From the NCBI GenBank assembly GCA_030625775.1, contig DAOUQC010000001.1, positions 123,788-187,787 on the forward strand: a stretch of 64,000 nt of DNA, given 5' to 3'. Below, piece after piece: positions 28,340-37,882 of this stretch. The DNA comes from Verrucomicrobiota bacterium (GTDB lineage: Bacteria > Verrucomicrobiota > Verrucomicrobiia > Verrucomicrobiales > DEV007). A model generated the notes under the pieces. The model was not told where the DNA came from. It did not search any database and was given only the letters and a program-made list of their open reading frames with translations. The position numbers and the translations under genes were made by a program. The stretch's first letter is position 1, and the number at the start of each line of letters is the position of its first letter.

Positions 28340-31165
28340 ATGATTGATTCATTACCTGATAATCAAATCCGGATCACTACTCTTTCAGTGGCAACGGTGT
28401 TGTCCTTGGGTTTTGTATTCAGTGGTGAAGCTGCTCCTGATTTTCAGAAAGACATTGCCCCTTTGATGCGGCAGTATTGTGCGGGCTGTCACAATGATGA
28501 TGATTTTGAAGGGGATTATTCGATCGAGCGCTACGCAGATCTGGTGGAAGGGGGCTCCAAGGGTTCGCTTTTGAAAGCGGGGGATGCGGAGGGCAGTCGC
28601 TTGATCAAAATGATGACAGGGGGGATGAAATTGCACATGCCTCCACGAGATGACCCCCAGCCGTCTGAAGATGAAAAAGAGATGTTGAAAAACTGGATCA
28701 CGGCGGGAGCGGTTGGCCCCAGGCCTGAACACGATGTGTCCATTCTGTCCACTTTGACGGTTCCCAAAATCGTCGCGGCCAAAGGGGCCAAACCAGTGAC
28801 GGCGATGGAGACCTCGCCTGATGGCAAATTACTGGCAGTGGCCCGTTTTCGGGTAGTTTCCATTTTGGATGTTTCTGACAATAACAAAGTTCTGAAGCGT
28901 CTGCCTAACTTGTCGGGTAAAATCAATGCAGTGCACTTCACTCCGGACGGAAAACGTTTGCTGACGGCTTCAGGGATAGCTGGTTTGAAGGGGATAGCTA
29001 CTTTGTGGAATCTCAAAACGGGCAAGGTGATTGCTGAGTTTGGCGAAGGCTTTCACCGGGATGTTCTCTACGATGCGGAGTTGTCTCCCGACGGAAAAAC
29101 TCTGGCGACGGCGGGTTATGATACCAAAATAGGCTTCTGGGATGTCACGAGTGGGAAACGTCTGAGATCGATTGATATTCACAATGGGGCGATTTACGAT
29201 TTGGCTTTCAGCCCGGATGGTCAGGTGCTTGCCAGCGCCAGTGCGGATCAAACAGTGAAACTTTGGCGGGTGGACAGTGGCCAGCGCCTCGATACGCTCA
29301 ATCAACCCCAGGGGGAGCAGTTTGCGGTGGTTTTTACTCCTGATGGTAAAAATATTCTGGCAGCAGGGGCGGACAATCGCATCCGCTTGTGGCGCTTTAT
29401 TTCCCGCGACAAGCCGAAAATCAATCCACTGTTGCAGGCGCGTTTTGCCCACGAAGGGGATGTGGTGAAGCTGGTGCTGACTGCAGACGGTAAGAGATTG
29501 ATTTCATCGGGGGATGACCGTTCGGTGAAGGTGTGGTCGCTGCCTGATCTTAGCCAATTGAAAGTCTGGGACAAGCAGTCCGATGTGGCTTCAGCACTGG
29601 CACTGAGTGGAGAGGGATTCAGGGCCGCAAGGATGGACGGCAGTGTGGGGAATTATTCGCTGAAGGGTTTGCAGGCAAAGCAGCAAATAGCGATGGAGGT
29701 GGTAAAAAAAACCGAAGTGCAGAGGGCTGCAGGAGCAGAAGATCCAGTAAAAAAAGTTCAGGAAAAGGAGGGTTCTGTTGAATCGGTATTTGTTCCACCG
29801 TTGGAATTGGCTGGAGTAATTGACAAAAATGGAGATGAAGATGAGGTGCGTTTTTCTGCTAAAGAGGGGGAATCGTGGGTGGTCGAGGTGGATGCTGCGC
29901 GGTCAAAGTCACCGCTCGATTCGAGGATTGTGATCCTAGATACCAAAGGGGAACCAGTGGAGAGAGTCCGACTTCAGGCGGTAAGGGATTCGTGGTTTAC
30001 CTTTCGCGGTAAAAATTCGGATACGGCTAATGACTTCCGGGTACACAACTGGCGGGAGATGGAACTGAATGAGTATCTTTATGCCAATGGTGAAGTGGTG
30101 AAATTGTGGCTGTATCCACGTGGCCCGGATTCAGGGTTCAAGGTCTATCCAGGTTTCGGGAAACGACAGGGATACTTTGGAACCACGGCCCTTGCTCACC
30201 CCCTGGGTGAACCTTGTTACATTGTGAAGCCAATTCCTGCTGGGGTTGATCCTGCTCCCAATGGCTTGCCGGTTTACAAAATCTATTATGAGAATGACGA
30301 TGATTCCGAGCGGCGTTTGGGAAAAGATTCACAGCTCGTTTTCACGGTTCCGAAAGATGGGGAGTATCGGGCACGCATCACTGATGTGAGGGGTTTCGGA
30401 GGCAAGGACTATCGTTACACGATGAAGATCAGGTCCTTGAATCCTGACTTTGAAGTGACGATCAGTGAAAAGAAAGAACTGGTGTTCAATCCGGGCAGCG
30501 GACGTGAATTTGAGATCACAGTGCTGAGAAAGGACGGTTTTGAAGGCGAGGTTCGATTGGATATCAGTGATCTTCCCGAGGGTTTCTCGGCCAGTACGCC
30601 GGTGCGTATCCAGGCAGGTCAGGCCAAGGCGGCGGCGGTGATCAATGTAGCAGCGGATACCGGGGCATTTGATAAAGGGAAGTTTACTCTTAAAGCGAGT
30701 GCGCTCATTGCAGGCAAGGAGGTGAATAAAGAGGTTGCTGGTCCTGAAAATATCAAAGTGGTGGCGGCACCCAAGTTACTGCTGAAGATTGCAGCTGATG
30801 GCAAGTCGGGCAGTCCTAAGAGAGAAGAGGGCAAAGCGATGGAGTTGACGATTCATCCGGGAGAGACCATCACGGCTTTGGTCATCGTGGATAGGAAGGA
30901 TTTTAAAGAGCGGATTGATTTTGGGCGGGATGAATCCGGCAGGAATCTGGCTCACGGGCTGATCATTGATAATATCGGGCTGAATGGTTTGATGATCCCC
31001 AAGGGAAAAAAACAGCAACGTTTTTTCATCACTGCGGCGAAATGGGTGCCTGATTCAACCCGGTATTTTTATCTGCGCACCAAAGCGGGCGGTGGACATG
31101 CGACATTGCCGATTATGCTGCATGTGAAAACGAAGGGAAAGAAAGGGACGCTGGCGGAGCGGTGA
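28340..31165 (+). CDS. WD40-repeat protein with N-terminal planctomycete-type cytochrome c domain
   Basis: FQKDIAPLMRQYCAGCHNDDDFEGDY (CxxCH), then WD40 blades such as GAIYDLAFSPDGQVLASASADQTVKLWRVDSGQ. Confidence 0.9.
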   Translation: MIDSLPDNQIRITTLSVATVLSLGFVFSGEAAPDFQKDIAPLMRQYCAGCHNDDDFEGDYSIERYADLVEGGSKGSLLKAGDAEGSRLIKMMTGGMKLHMPPRDDPQPSEDEKEMLKNWITAGAVGPRPEHDVSILSTLTVPKIVAAKGAKPVTAMETSPDGKLLAVARFRVVSILDVSDNNKVLKRLPNLSGKINAVHFTPDGKRLLTASGIAGLKGIATLWNLKTGKVIAEFGEGFHRDVLYDAELSPDGKTLATAGYDTKIGFWDVTSGKRLRSIDIHNGAIYDLAFSPDGQVLASASADQTVKLWRVDSGQRLDTLNQPQGEQFAVVFTPDGKNILAAGADNRIRLWRFISRDKPKINPLLQARFAHEGDVVKLVLTADGKRLISSGDDRSVKVWSLPDLSQLKVWDKQSDVASALALSGEGFRAARMDGSVGNYSLKGLQAKQQIAMEVVKKTEVQRAAGAEDPVKKVQEKEGSVESVFVPPLELAGVIDKNGDEDEVRFSAKEGESWVVEVDAARSKSPLDSRIVILDTKGEPVERVRLQAVRDSWFTFRGKNSDTANDFRVHNWREMELNEYLYANGEVVKLWLYPRGPDSGFKVYPGFGKRQGYFGTTALAHPLGEPCYIVKPIPAGVDPAPNGLPVYKIYYENDDDSERRLGKDSQLVFTVPKDGEYRARITDVRGFGGKDYRYTMKIRSLNPDFEVTISEKKELVFNPGSGREFEITVLRKDGFEGEVRLDISDLPEGFSASTPVRIQAGQAKAAAVINVAADTGAFDKGKFTLKASALIAGKEVNKEVAGPENIKVVAAPKLLLKIAADGKSGSPKREEGKAMELTIHPGETITALVIVDRKDFKERIDFGRDESGRNLAHGLIIDNIGLNGLMIPKGKKQQRFFITAAKWVPDSTRYFYLRTKAGGGHATLPIMLHVKTKGKKGTLAER

Positions 31166-31252
31166 GCTTGTGGGGGAATCCAATCCTATTAGACGTAAAT
31201 CCTGCAGACTTGGTTTCCTTTAAAAATCTAATTTTAAACTAGATTAAATAAA

Positions 31253-31918
31253 TTGGATAGCTATATACTCCGCTTTAATGTGAAGCTGCGGCAAAATAGA
31301 GGATTTACTTTGTTTGAAATGCTGATCGTTTTTTCGATCGTAGGGGTTTTGCTTGCTTTTACGGCACCATCGTTACTGCTCATTGACTCTACAGGAGTGA
31401 ATGCCTCAGGTCGTGAGCTTGGCGATTTTTTAAACTTGTGTCGGAGCGAGGCGATTTCCCAAAGAACAGTAATTCGGCTTGGGGTTGTGGTTGAGTCGAC
31501 CAAGACAGAAGAAAAATTCAGGCGGTATGCAGCATGGAAATGGGATAAAAAATCTCGTAAATTCCAACAGTATTCGGAATGGCGTTCATTGTCGGAAAAT
31601 GTATTTTTTTCGGAGAAACTCCCGCGGAAAGCATGGGTATCTAGTTATGCACAAAAAGAACCTTCTGCCGTTCGAGGTGATTATATCCTTGATGCAAACG
31701 CAAAGGGATTCGAACAACTTTCATCTGAATCCGGTGAGAAAAGGACTTTGCGTTTTTTGGAGTTTTCACCTTCTGGAAGAGCTCAGGTTATGTGGGGAGA
31801 AGAAAGGAATTTAATCGTGTCAATTAGTTCTGGGAATTTTGATATCGACGAAACTTTAAACTGGGTGCAATTCACCGTGGATACGCTGACAGGAAGAACT
31901 CGTGTTTATAGGCCGTGA
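31253..31918 (+). CDS. Prepilin-type pseudopilin, GspH-like (candidate Verru_Chthon cassette protein D)
   Basis: Prepilin peptidase motif NRG|FTLFEMLIVFSIVGVLLAF with Glu+5. Confidence 0.75.
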   Translation: MDSYILRFNVKLRQNRGFTLFEMLIVFSIVGVLLAFTAPSLLLIDSTGVNASGRELGDFLNLCRSEAISQRTVIRLGVVVESTKTEEKFRRYAAWKWDKKSRKFQQYSEWRSLSENVFFSEKLPRKAWVSSYAQKEPSAVRGDYILDANAKGFEQLSSESGEKRTLRFLEFSPSGRAQVMWGEERNLIVSISSGNFDIDETLNWVQFTVDTLTGRTRVYRP

Positions 31919-32451
31919 AGAAATACAAATCATCTCAAGCCCAACCAGGCTTCTCTCTAGTGGAAGTCACCATGGCCATGACTATCGGTGCGGTGGCGAT
32001 GGTTTCTTTGATTAGCATTCTTCCGCAATTCATGAAATACGAGAGGGAAAGTGCTGACCAAACAGCCGTCGGGATGATCATGGAAGATATTCACGATCGA
32101 TTGGAAGGCCAGGAATTCAAAGAGGGGGTTCCTTCAATTAGTCCGATTTTTTACGATCAGCGAGGCCGGTTTTGGGATCCCTCCGAAGCTAAAGATGCTT
32201 CTGATGGAGCTTTACTACTGGATGGAAAATTCTTTCGTGGTGACATCAAGTTGGTGAAACCAGCAAGTTCATTAATAGCACCAAATTCTCCTTTGGTGAT
32301 CAAAATTGATTTTTACTGGCCGCTGGACAAAGAAGGAAACCCTTTAGGTAAAAAAAAGCCAAAAGCCAGCGTGACTTATTACGCTACCACTTTGACAGGA
32401 CCAGATTGGGAAGATATTGATCCAGACTACAGACCGAAAATTGAATACTAA
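31915..32451 (+). CDS. Prepilin-type pseudopilin, GspI-like (candidate Verru_Chthon cassette protein B), GTG start overlapping upstream stop
   Basis: QPG|FSLVEVTMAMTIGAVAMVSLIS; GTGA overlap at 31915-31918. Confidence 0.75.
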   Translation: MKKYKSSQAQPGFSLVEVTMAMTIGAVAMVSLISILPQFMKYERESADQTAVGMIMEDIHDRLEGQEFKEGVPSISPIFYDQRGRFWDPSEAKDASDGALLLDGKFFRGDIKLVKPASSLIAPNSPLVIKIDFYWPLDKEGNPLGKKKPKASVTYYATTLTGPDWEDIDPDYRPKIEY

Positions 32452-33445
32452 CCGGAAAATTTCCTGTATCAATACCGAGGCCTTCAGTGTTATGGAACTG
32501 CTGTTGGCTATGACGGTTTTGACTATACTTCTCCTATTGCTTATGAGTGCCGTGGCGATCATAACCGATGTATGGGTAGAGAGTGAGCGAACGATTCAAT
32601 CCAACCAACGTGCGCGCGCCAGTCTGGAACTTTTTACTCGAGAAATTACTCCGGCAGTGGTGGATACTCGAATGCAGTTCATAGTCGCCCCTGGAAAAAA
32701 CCTGGAAAAGGTGGGTGCGCAAAATATCGCACTGAACTCACCTGCTGTTTTATGGATGGCTCCATTGGGGAAAGGCGGAGAATTGCGCTGCATCGGATAC
32801 TATCTCTATCGCAATGAAAAAAATAATCACTATCGACTGAAACGCATTTACATCCGTAAAGATAATGAGAATGGCTATTTCCCAAAATTGATTGATTTGG
32901 TGAATGCCAGAAATCTAGATATCCGCACTGACCCGGTTAGCTCGGGGTGGTTCATCTACAACTGGGATTCGCAAGCTTTTGACGACACTTCAACATACAA
33001 TCAGAAAGTGATCGTATCTACTGTAGCCGACGGAGTTATCGCGTTCTGGGTGCAATGCTTGGATTTGCTTGGTAATCCTATACCGCTTGTTTCCGAGTCA
33101 CAATATCATCCGCACAGTGACTTGCTGTTTAACTCCGCAGCGTACTTTCATATGGCGACATCCACCCCGTTTGACAATGGTGATTCTTTTGTTTTTCTCG
33201 CAAAAACGCCCTTTGTGATGAAGGCTCACCGATTGCCTGCCGAGATGGAGATCTCCATTATTACCGTCGGCGACGTCGTTTTGAAGCGTGGTTTGTCCAT
33301 GCCTCAGATGGAAAATGTATTGAGAAAAAACGGCAGCTTGGACATAGAGGGTTCAGTGAAGTTACATATAAAAAAATTAGAGGAAAGTGGGATAACGGAG
33401 GTAGAAGTTTATACAACACGCGTAAAGCTAACCAATGGAGCTTAA
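32417..33445 (+). CDS. Prepilin-type pseudopilin, GspJ-like (candidate Verru_Chthon cassette protein C)
   Basis: TEA|FSVMELLLAMTVLTILLLLLMSAVA with Glu+5; 35-nt overlap with the upstream gene if the listed start is used. Confidence 0.75.
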   Translation: MIQTTDRKLNTNRKISCINTEAFSVMELLLAMTVLTILLLLLMSAVAIITDVWVESERTIQSNQRARASLELFTREITPAVVDTRMQFIVAPGKNLEKVGAQNIALNSPAVLWMAPLGKGGELRCIGYYLYRNEKNNHYRLKRIYIRKDNENGYFPKLIDLVNARNLDIRTDPVSSGWFIYNWDSQAFDDTSTYNQKVIVSTVADGVIAFWVQCLDLLGNPIPLVSESQYHPHSDLLFNSAAYFHMATSTPFDNGDSFVFLAKTPFVMKAHRLPAEMEISIITVGDVVLKRGLSMPQMENVLRKNGSLDIEGSVKLHIKKLEESGITEVEVYTTRVKLTNGA

Positions 33446-36400
33446 TTGAAACTTAATCCAGACAGATCAACTTTTAAGTTGAAGGGAGAGCGGGCTATAG
33501 CATTGGTTACAGTGCTTATTATTGTCGCAATGCTTACGATTTTGATGCTCGCGTATATTTCATCGATGATTATCGAAAGTCAGGCGTCAGCTGCTTATGC
33601 GGATACGCAGCGAGCCAAAATGGTAGCACAGGGTGGACTTGCGCATGCGATTACGGTTCTCAGGACAAATATTCCCGAGCCTGCGAAGATCAGTGAAAGT
33701 GCTGAAACCGCTCCGGGCGAAAACTGGGCAATCAATCCTGGCCGACTTACAGTGTTGGATGATCAAGGGGGCGAAAAACACTATCCTCTTCATACGGGTG
33801 GGGCCGAGATTCCACCAAATCAGACCAGTGACCCTGATGTATATTCAGTTGATCTGAATGAACCAGTTCCTGGAAAAACAATACCTTCAATCACCTATGC
33901 ATTTGATTCTTCCGGGGAAGTAGATACGGATCAGGATCCGCCTCTGATGAGGGTGAAATGGATCAACATTCTTCGCGACCCCTCGGAGCCTGCTTCAAAG
34001 GAAAACCCTGTCGTGGCTCGCCACGCTTTTTGGATAGATGACGAGAGTGGGAAGATTAATTTTAACACAGCACTTGGGAAGCCTTCCAGGAATGATGATC
34101 CAGAAGGGTTCCATAAGCAATATGAACTGGGAATGATGCCGCCTCTATTCAGTCAAGGAGGGGGGGATGTAGAATACAATGAAAAGAGCACGAAGCGGCA
34201 ATGGGCACTTGGCAAATTGAGGTCAGTAAACCTGGACGTCCTTTTTGCTAAAAAGGCGGATCTGAATAAGGATCAGTTGGTCGCACACGCTTTTCTTCGT
34301 GGATTTAGTCGTTATCCGGAAGCAATACTGGATTATGTAAAATTGCCTGAAAATAAAAAAATGGACTGGTGGCATCGCAATCGCTACAACCTGACTTTTT
34401 ACAGCAGGTCGCCGGAATTCAACGCGTTTGGTCGACCTCGCTTGATGACAACCAACATCCCGCTTTCTCTGGAGGGAGGACCTAATTACCAGCTTCCCTT
34501 CGTGTATAATGGTCCAAATGCACCGGATACGCTGCACGATTTAAAAGGCGTATTGCACATGGATACGTTATTGGGAAGCCTCGGATTCACACACAGGATT
34601 TATGACAAGGGCGAAGGATGGATTCACGCTGCGAATGTGGTGAATCGTGCACAACTGGAAATGATGATGCGATATTTTCGTCGTCAATTTCCAGGCTACG
34701 AAGATAGTTTACTAGACAAATACGGAGAGGAAGAAGGTGCGCAGATTGCCTTGAACATGATGACCATGGCAAGGATGGCGACCACCACGATGCGGGGAGG
34801 TTTATCGGCCCATTCATACGATCTTGCTCTAAGGAGTACATCGGTAATTTATTCGCCTCACAGCTCAGAACGTCCCGGGCATTACCCAGAACGATATTAC
34901 TGGCGTTTCGAACCAGGTGCAGATGAGCAGTCGGGACGTTTCCTGACAGAAGATGAAGAATCCACCGATGACACGGTGCAGATGCTTCCTCAAACTCCAG
35001 GCCCTCATATTACGGAAATCCGCCTTGTTTTCAGATCATTCCCCGCCAAAGGATTGCCGCCACCGCTGGATAGGGAGGGCGGATATCGGCGCAATGATAT
35101 CAATCGTTACGGGCCAGTTCTTAGGCCTGCCAACAAACGATGGTTAGGCTTCCGTTTTGAGGTGGAATATTACATGCATGGAGTGGGGCCCTTGGTGAGG
35201 CTTGGTCATTTCCCTTTTAGAACCGATTACTTTGAACTGGATCTAGCCGGTGGTGGCGGCGGATTTGTCCAGGAACTTGGACCGGACGAACCTGAGAATG
35301 CAAGAGGGATTCATCGATACGACAAAAACTGGCTTTACGAAAAATGGCGGAGGGATCCAATGCTCACAAAAGATTGGGAGCCGGTTTTGGATTGGAAAGG
35401 GAGGAAAAGGAGCCGGCAGTTTGCTGATCGGCATAGCCTGCGCTCATTGACAGTAGGCGGATCATATGCGGGACCATTCGATGAATCTCTCAAGCCGGAA
35501 CGCCAACGGAACAGGCGAATTGTCAGAGGCCCATGGCGTTTTGTAGGGAGAGAGAAACAGTGGCTCGGTAATCCGGAAGATCCCAAGCCTTCCGCCAATG
35601 ATTTGCCGAGGGAATTTTCCGCTAACTCAACGGTAAGCATAAAAATCCGTTTCCGGGGAGGAATGGGGGTTGGCTCCCGGCCACGACAAATGATCCCCTT
35701 GGGCGAGACCAAAGAAGACACCTTGCAAGGGCAAGCAAGAATTAATCTCCGCTCTAGTGACATGGTCGCCCTTTCCTGGCAGATTGCAGACCCCCGCTTG
35801 AGTGCTCACAAAGAGCAGTGGTGGTACGAATCACCGGGTGATAACTCAGCGGGCACACCAGGAAGAAGAAATATCAACCAAGATTTCGAAGGCCTGTCTG
35901 AACCGGAGGAAGATTCCACCGAAAAAAGCAAGTTCCGCTATATTCAAAGAGCTCACAGGGCGTTTAAACTTGCTGGCTTCAGAGTTGATCGTCCAGATGA
36001 ATACAATTCCCGCAGCAGGGTGTCCTCAAAGGGATTCTGGTCCATGTTGCATACGGGTATTCAAAGTCAGATTCCTTGGCGCACCATTCGGCTAGGCCCT
36101 TCTGAGCCGGACGACCCGGAGGGCCCTCCCGATTGGCTTTTGATGGATTTGCTCGGAGGAACCTACCCTCTTCAGCATGATCAGTGGAAGATTAATTCTA
36201 CCTTGCCAGATGAATTTTCAACGGTGTCTTACATGCAAAGCACCACGGGGGCGATTAATCTGAACAACAAAACCTATCCCAACAACAGCCCGTATTTCCA
36301 GGCCCCTGAGCGGAAAAAACCGTTGGAGGCCGTATTCAAACATCTTCGCAATGACGGTAAAATAGGGCAACTCCTTGACGGTATTCAAACCTATCAAACT

Positions 36401-37051
36401 GACAGCTATTTTAAATACGTTGGTGAGTTGTCCGAGGTAGACGGATACAAACGGACTGATTCAGAAGCAACACAATTTCAAAATGAAGAACTATTAAGAA
36501 ACATGGTAGGATGCCTTACTACCAAATCGAACACTTTTGGAGTGTGGGGAGTCGGGCAAGTGGTGAAAAAACGTCCCGGTAATGAAAAGTGGGAGCAGTT
36601 TGAAGATGGCGACATAGTGCAGGGAGAAAAACGGTTTTTTGCGATTGTTGAACGATACATTTGGCCAGGCAAAGACGGGGTTCCAGGAAATGCGCATGTG
36701 AATTCCTGGGGAGTCTGGGATAGGCATGCGAAAGGGAATAAGTATATTCCACCTAAAGGTAAAGGTGCTCCTACAGATCTGATTCCTACTGACGGGGCAT
36801 TAACTGATCGCTTGTTTCAGTTGCCGGGTTCACCCCCTACCAGGAAAAATGGGGACAGCCAACGACTTGCTCTTGAACTTTCTGGAACTTACCCTGAATT
36901 TGATGGACCACAGGAAGTGGAAATGGGTCGCTATGCTACAAGGGCTTTGGGTAAAGTAAAGTGGTCATCCAGTTCGCTGGAGGACGCCTATAATCCTCCG
37001 CAACCTGTCATTAAATATAAAGTCGTGTATATCCGATATTTAGACGAATGA
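33446..37051 (+). CDS. Giant GspK/PilX-like protein, about 1201 aa (candidate Verru_Chthon cassette protein A), TTG start
   Basis: N-terminus GERAIALVTVLIIVAMLTILMLAYISSMIIESQASAAYADTQRAKMVAQGGLAHAITVLR, a GspK/PilX-like helix lacking Glu+5; TTG start directly follows the upstream stop. Confidence 0.7.
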   Translation: MKLNPDRSTFKLKGERAIALVTVLIIVAMLTILMLAYISSMIIESQASAAYADTQRAKMVAQGGLAHAITVLRTNIPEPAKISESAETAPGENWAINPGRLTVLDDQGGEKHYPLHTGGAEIPPNQTSDPDVYSVDLNEPVPGKTIPSITYAFDSSGEVDTDQDPPLMRVKWINILRDPSEPASKENPVVARHAFWIDDESGKINFNTALGKPSRNDDPEGFHKQYELGMMPPLFSQGGGDVEYNEKSTKRQWALGKLRSVNLDVLFAKKADLNKDQLVAHAFLRGFSRYPEAILDYVKLPENKKMDWWHRNRYNLTFYSRSPEFNAFGRPRLMTTNIPLSLEGGPNYQLPFVYNGPNAPDTLHDLKGVLHMDTLLGSLGFTHRIYDKGEGWIHAANVVNRAQLEMMMRYFRRQFPGYEDSLLDKYGEEEGAQIALNMMTMARMATTTMRGGLSAHSYDLALRSTSVIYSPHSSERPGHYPERYYWRFEPGADEQSGRFLTEDEESTDDTVQMLPQTPGPHITEIRLVFRSFPAKGLPPPLDREGGYRRNDINRYGPVLRPANKRWLGFRFEVEYYMHGVGPLVRLGHFPFRTDYFELDLAGGGGGFVQELGPDEPENARGIHRYDKNWLYEKWRRDPMLTKDWEPVLDWKGRKRSRQFADRHSLRSLTVGGSYAGPFDESLKPERQRNRRIVRGPWRFVGREKQWLGNPEDPKPSANDLPREFSANSTVSIKIRFRGGMGVGSRPRQMIPLGETKEDTLQGQARINLRSSDMVALSWQIADPRLSAHKEQWWYESPGDNSAGTPGRRNINQDFEGLSEPEEDSTEKSKFRYIQRAHRAFKLAGFRVDRPDEYNSRSRVSSKGFWSMLHTGIQSQIPWRTIRLGPSEPDDPEGPPDWLLMDLLGGTYPLQHDQWKINSTLPDEFSTVSYMQSTTGAINLNNKTYPNNSPYFQAPERKKPLEAVFKHLRNDGKIGQLLDGIQTYQTDSYFKYVGELSEVDGYKRTDSEATQFQNEELLRNMVGCLTTKSNTFGVWGVGQVVKKRPGNEKWEQFEDGDIVQGEKRFFAIVERYIWPGKDGVPGNAHVNSWGVWDRHAKGNKYIPPKGKGAPTDLIPTDGALTDRLFQLPGSPPTRKNGDSQRLALELSGTYPEFDGPQEVEMGRYATRALGKVKWSSSSLEDAYNPPQPVIKYKVVYIRYLDE

Positions 37052-37776
37052 GCCCCCCCCCACCTTTTTACAGTTTGAGAACCCGATTAGTTTCGGTTTA
37101 TTTGTGTGTGACTCTGGCATTGTGTGTAATTACGACAGCATACTCCGAGCAACTTAAAAAAGGCATGGTGCCAGTTGCGCCAGAGCTTCTTTTCAAGGCG
37201 CTTCCGAAAAGCGCAGAAGGATGGAAGCTCAAACAATCCAAAGGAAGGAGTGGTATTGGGATATGGTTGGAATCCGAAGTTCTGAGAGAATTTGAACGAG
37301 ACATCCAGCAGAAGAGTAAAAAACAAGAAGAACCAGCATCTACCAAAATCATCATCAAGGACACTGCAAAAGCAAAAGGAGGAGAGCTGGATTTATTCGA
37401 TGGCTTTAAGCCTGAAAAGTTTCCTGAAGAGGGATATGAATACCTTTATCTCGGAGGAGTACCGGCCATTTTGGCTAACCATAAAAATAAGGAGATTGAA
37501 GCGCAATTTTTGATTAAAGATCGATTCATTTTAACTATCATCATGCGCGGCCAGTCATCAAAAAAACTGAAAAACTGGTTCAAGAGAGTGAAGTTTTCCG
37601 TTTTGCTGGCTATTCCAGAAGGCCCAAAGGTTTATCTTCCCAATGAAGTTGCAGTTATAAAAATTGATGAGCTCGATCCGTCAAAATCAAGTAGTTACGG
37701 TTCCAGTGCATCTATAGCTGAGACTCCCGGCGAGGAAGATGATGTTTCGAATGTAGATTCAATCAATAATAAATAA
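37048..37776 (+). CDS. Hypothetical secreted/anchored protein, coupled fifth gene of the pseudopilin cassette
   Basis: ATGA overlap with the upstream stop (37048-37051); N-terminal hydrophobic segment LVSVYLCVTLALCVITTAYSE. Confidence 0.7.
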   Translation: MSPPPPFYSLRTRLVSVYLCVTLALCVITTAYSEQLKKGMVPVAPELLFKALPKSAEGWKLKQSKGRSGIGIWLESEVLREFERDIQQKSKKQEEPASTKIIIKDTAKAKGGELDLFDGFKPEKFPEEGYEYLYLGGVPAILANHKNKEIEAQFLIKDRFILTIIMRGQSSKKLKNWFKRVKFSVLLAIPEGPKVYLPNEVAVIKIDELDPSKSSSYGSSASIAETPGEEDDVSNVDSINNK

Positions 37777-37882
37777 AATGTGGGCTTGGGATAGCTACAG
37801 GAGGAATCACTGTAAAATTCATGCCCTTATTGAATTCAAGTCCCTCTGCTGTGTGCGGGTAAGCCTGATGATCAACTTGCGT

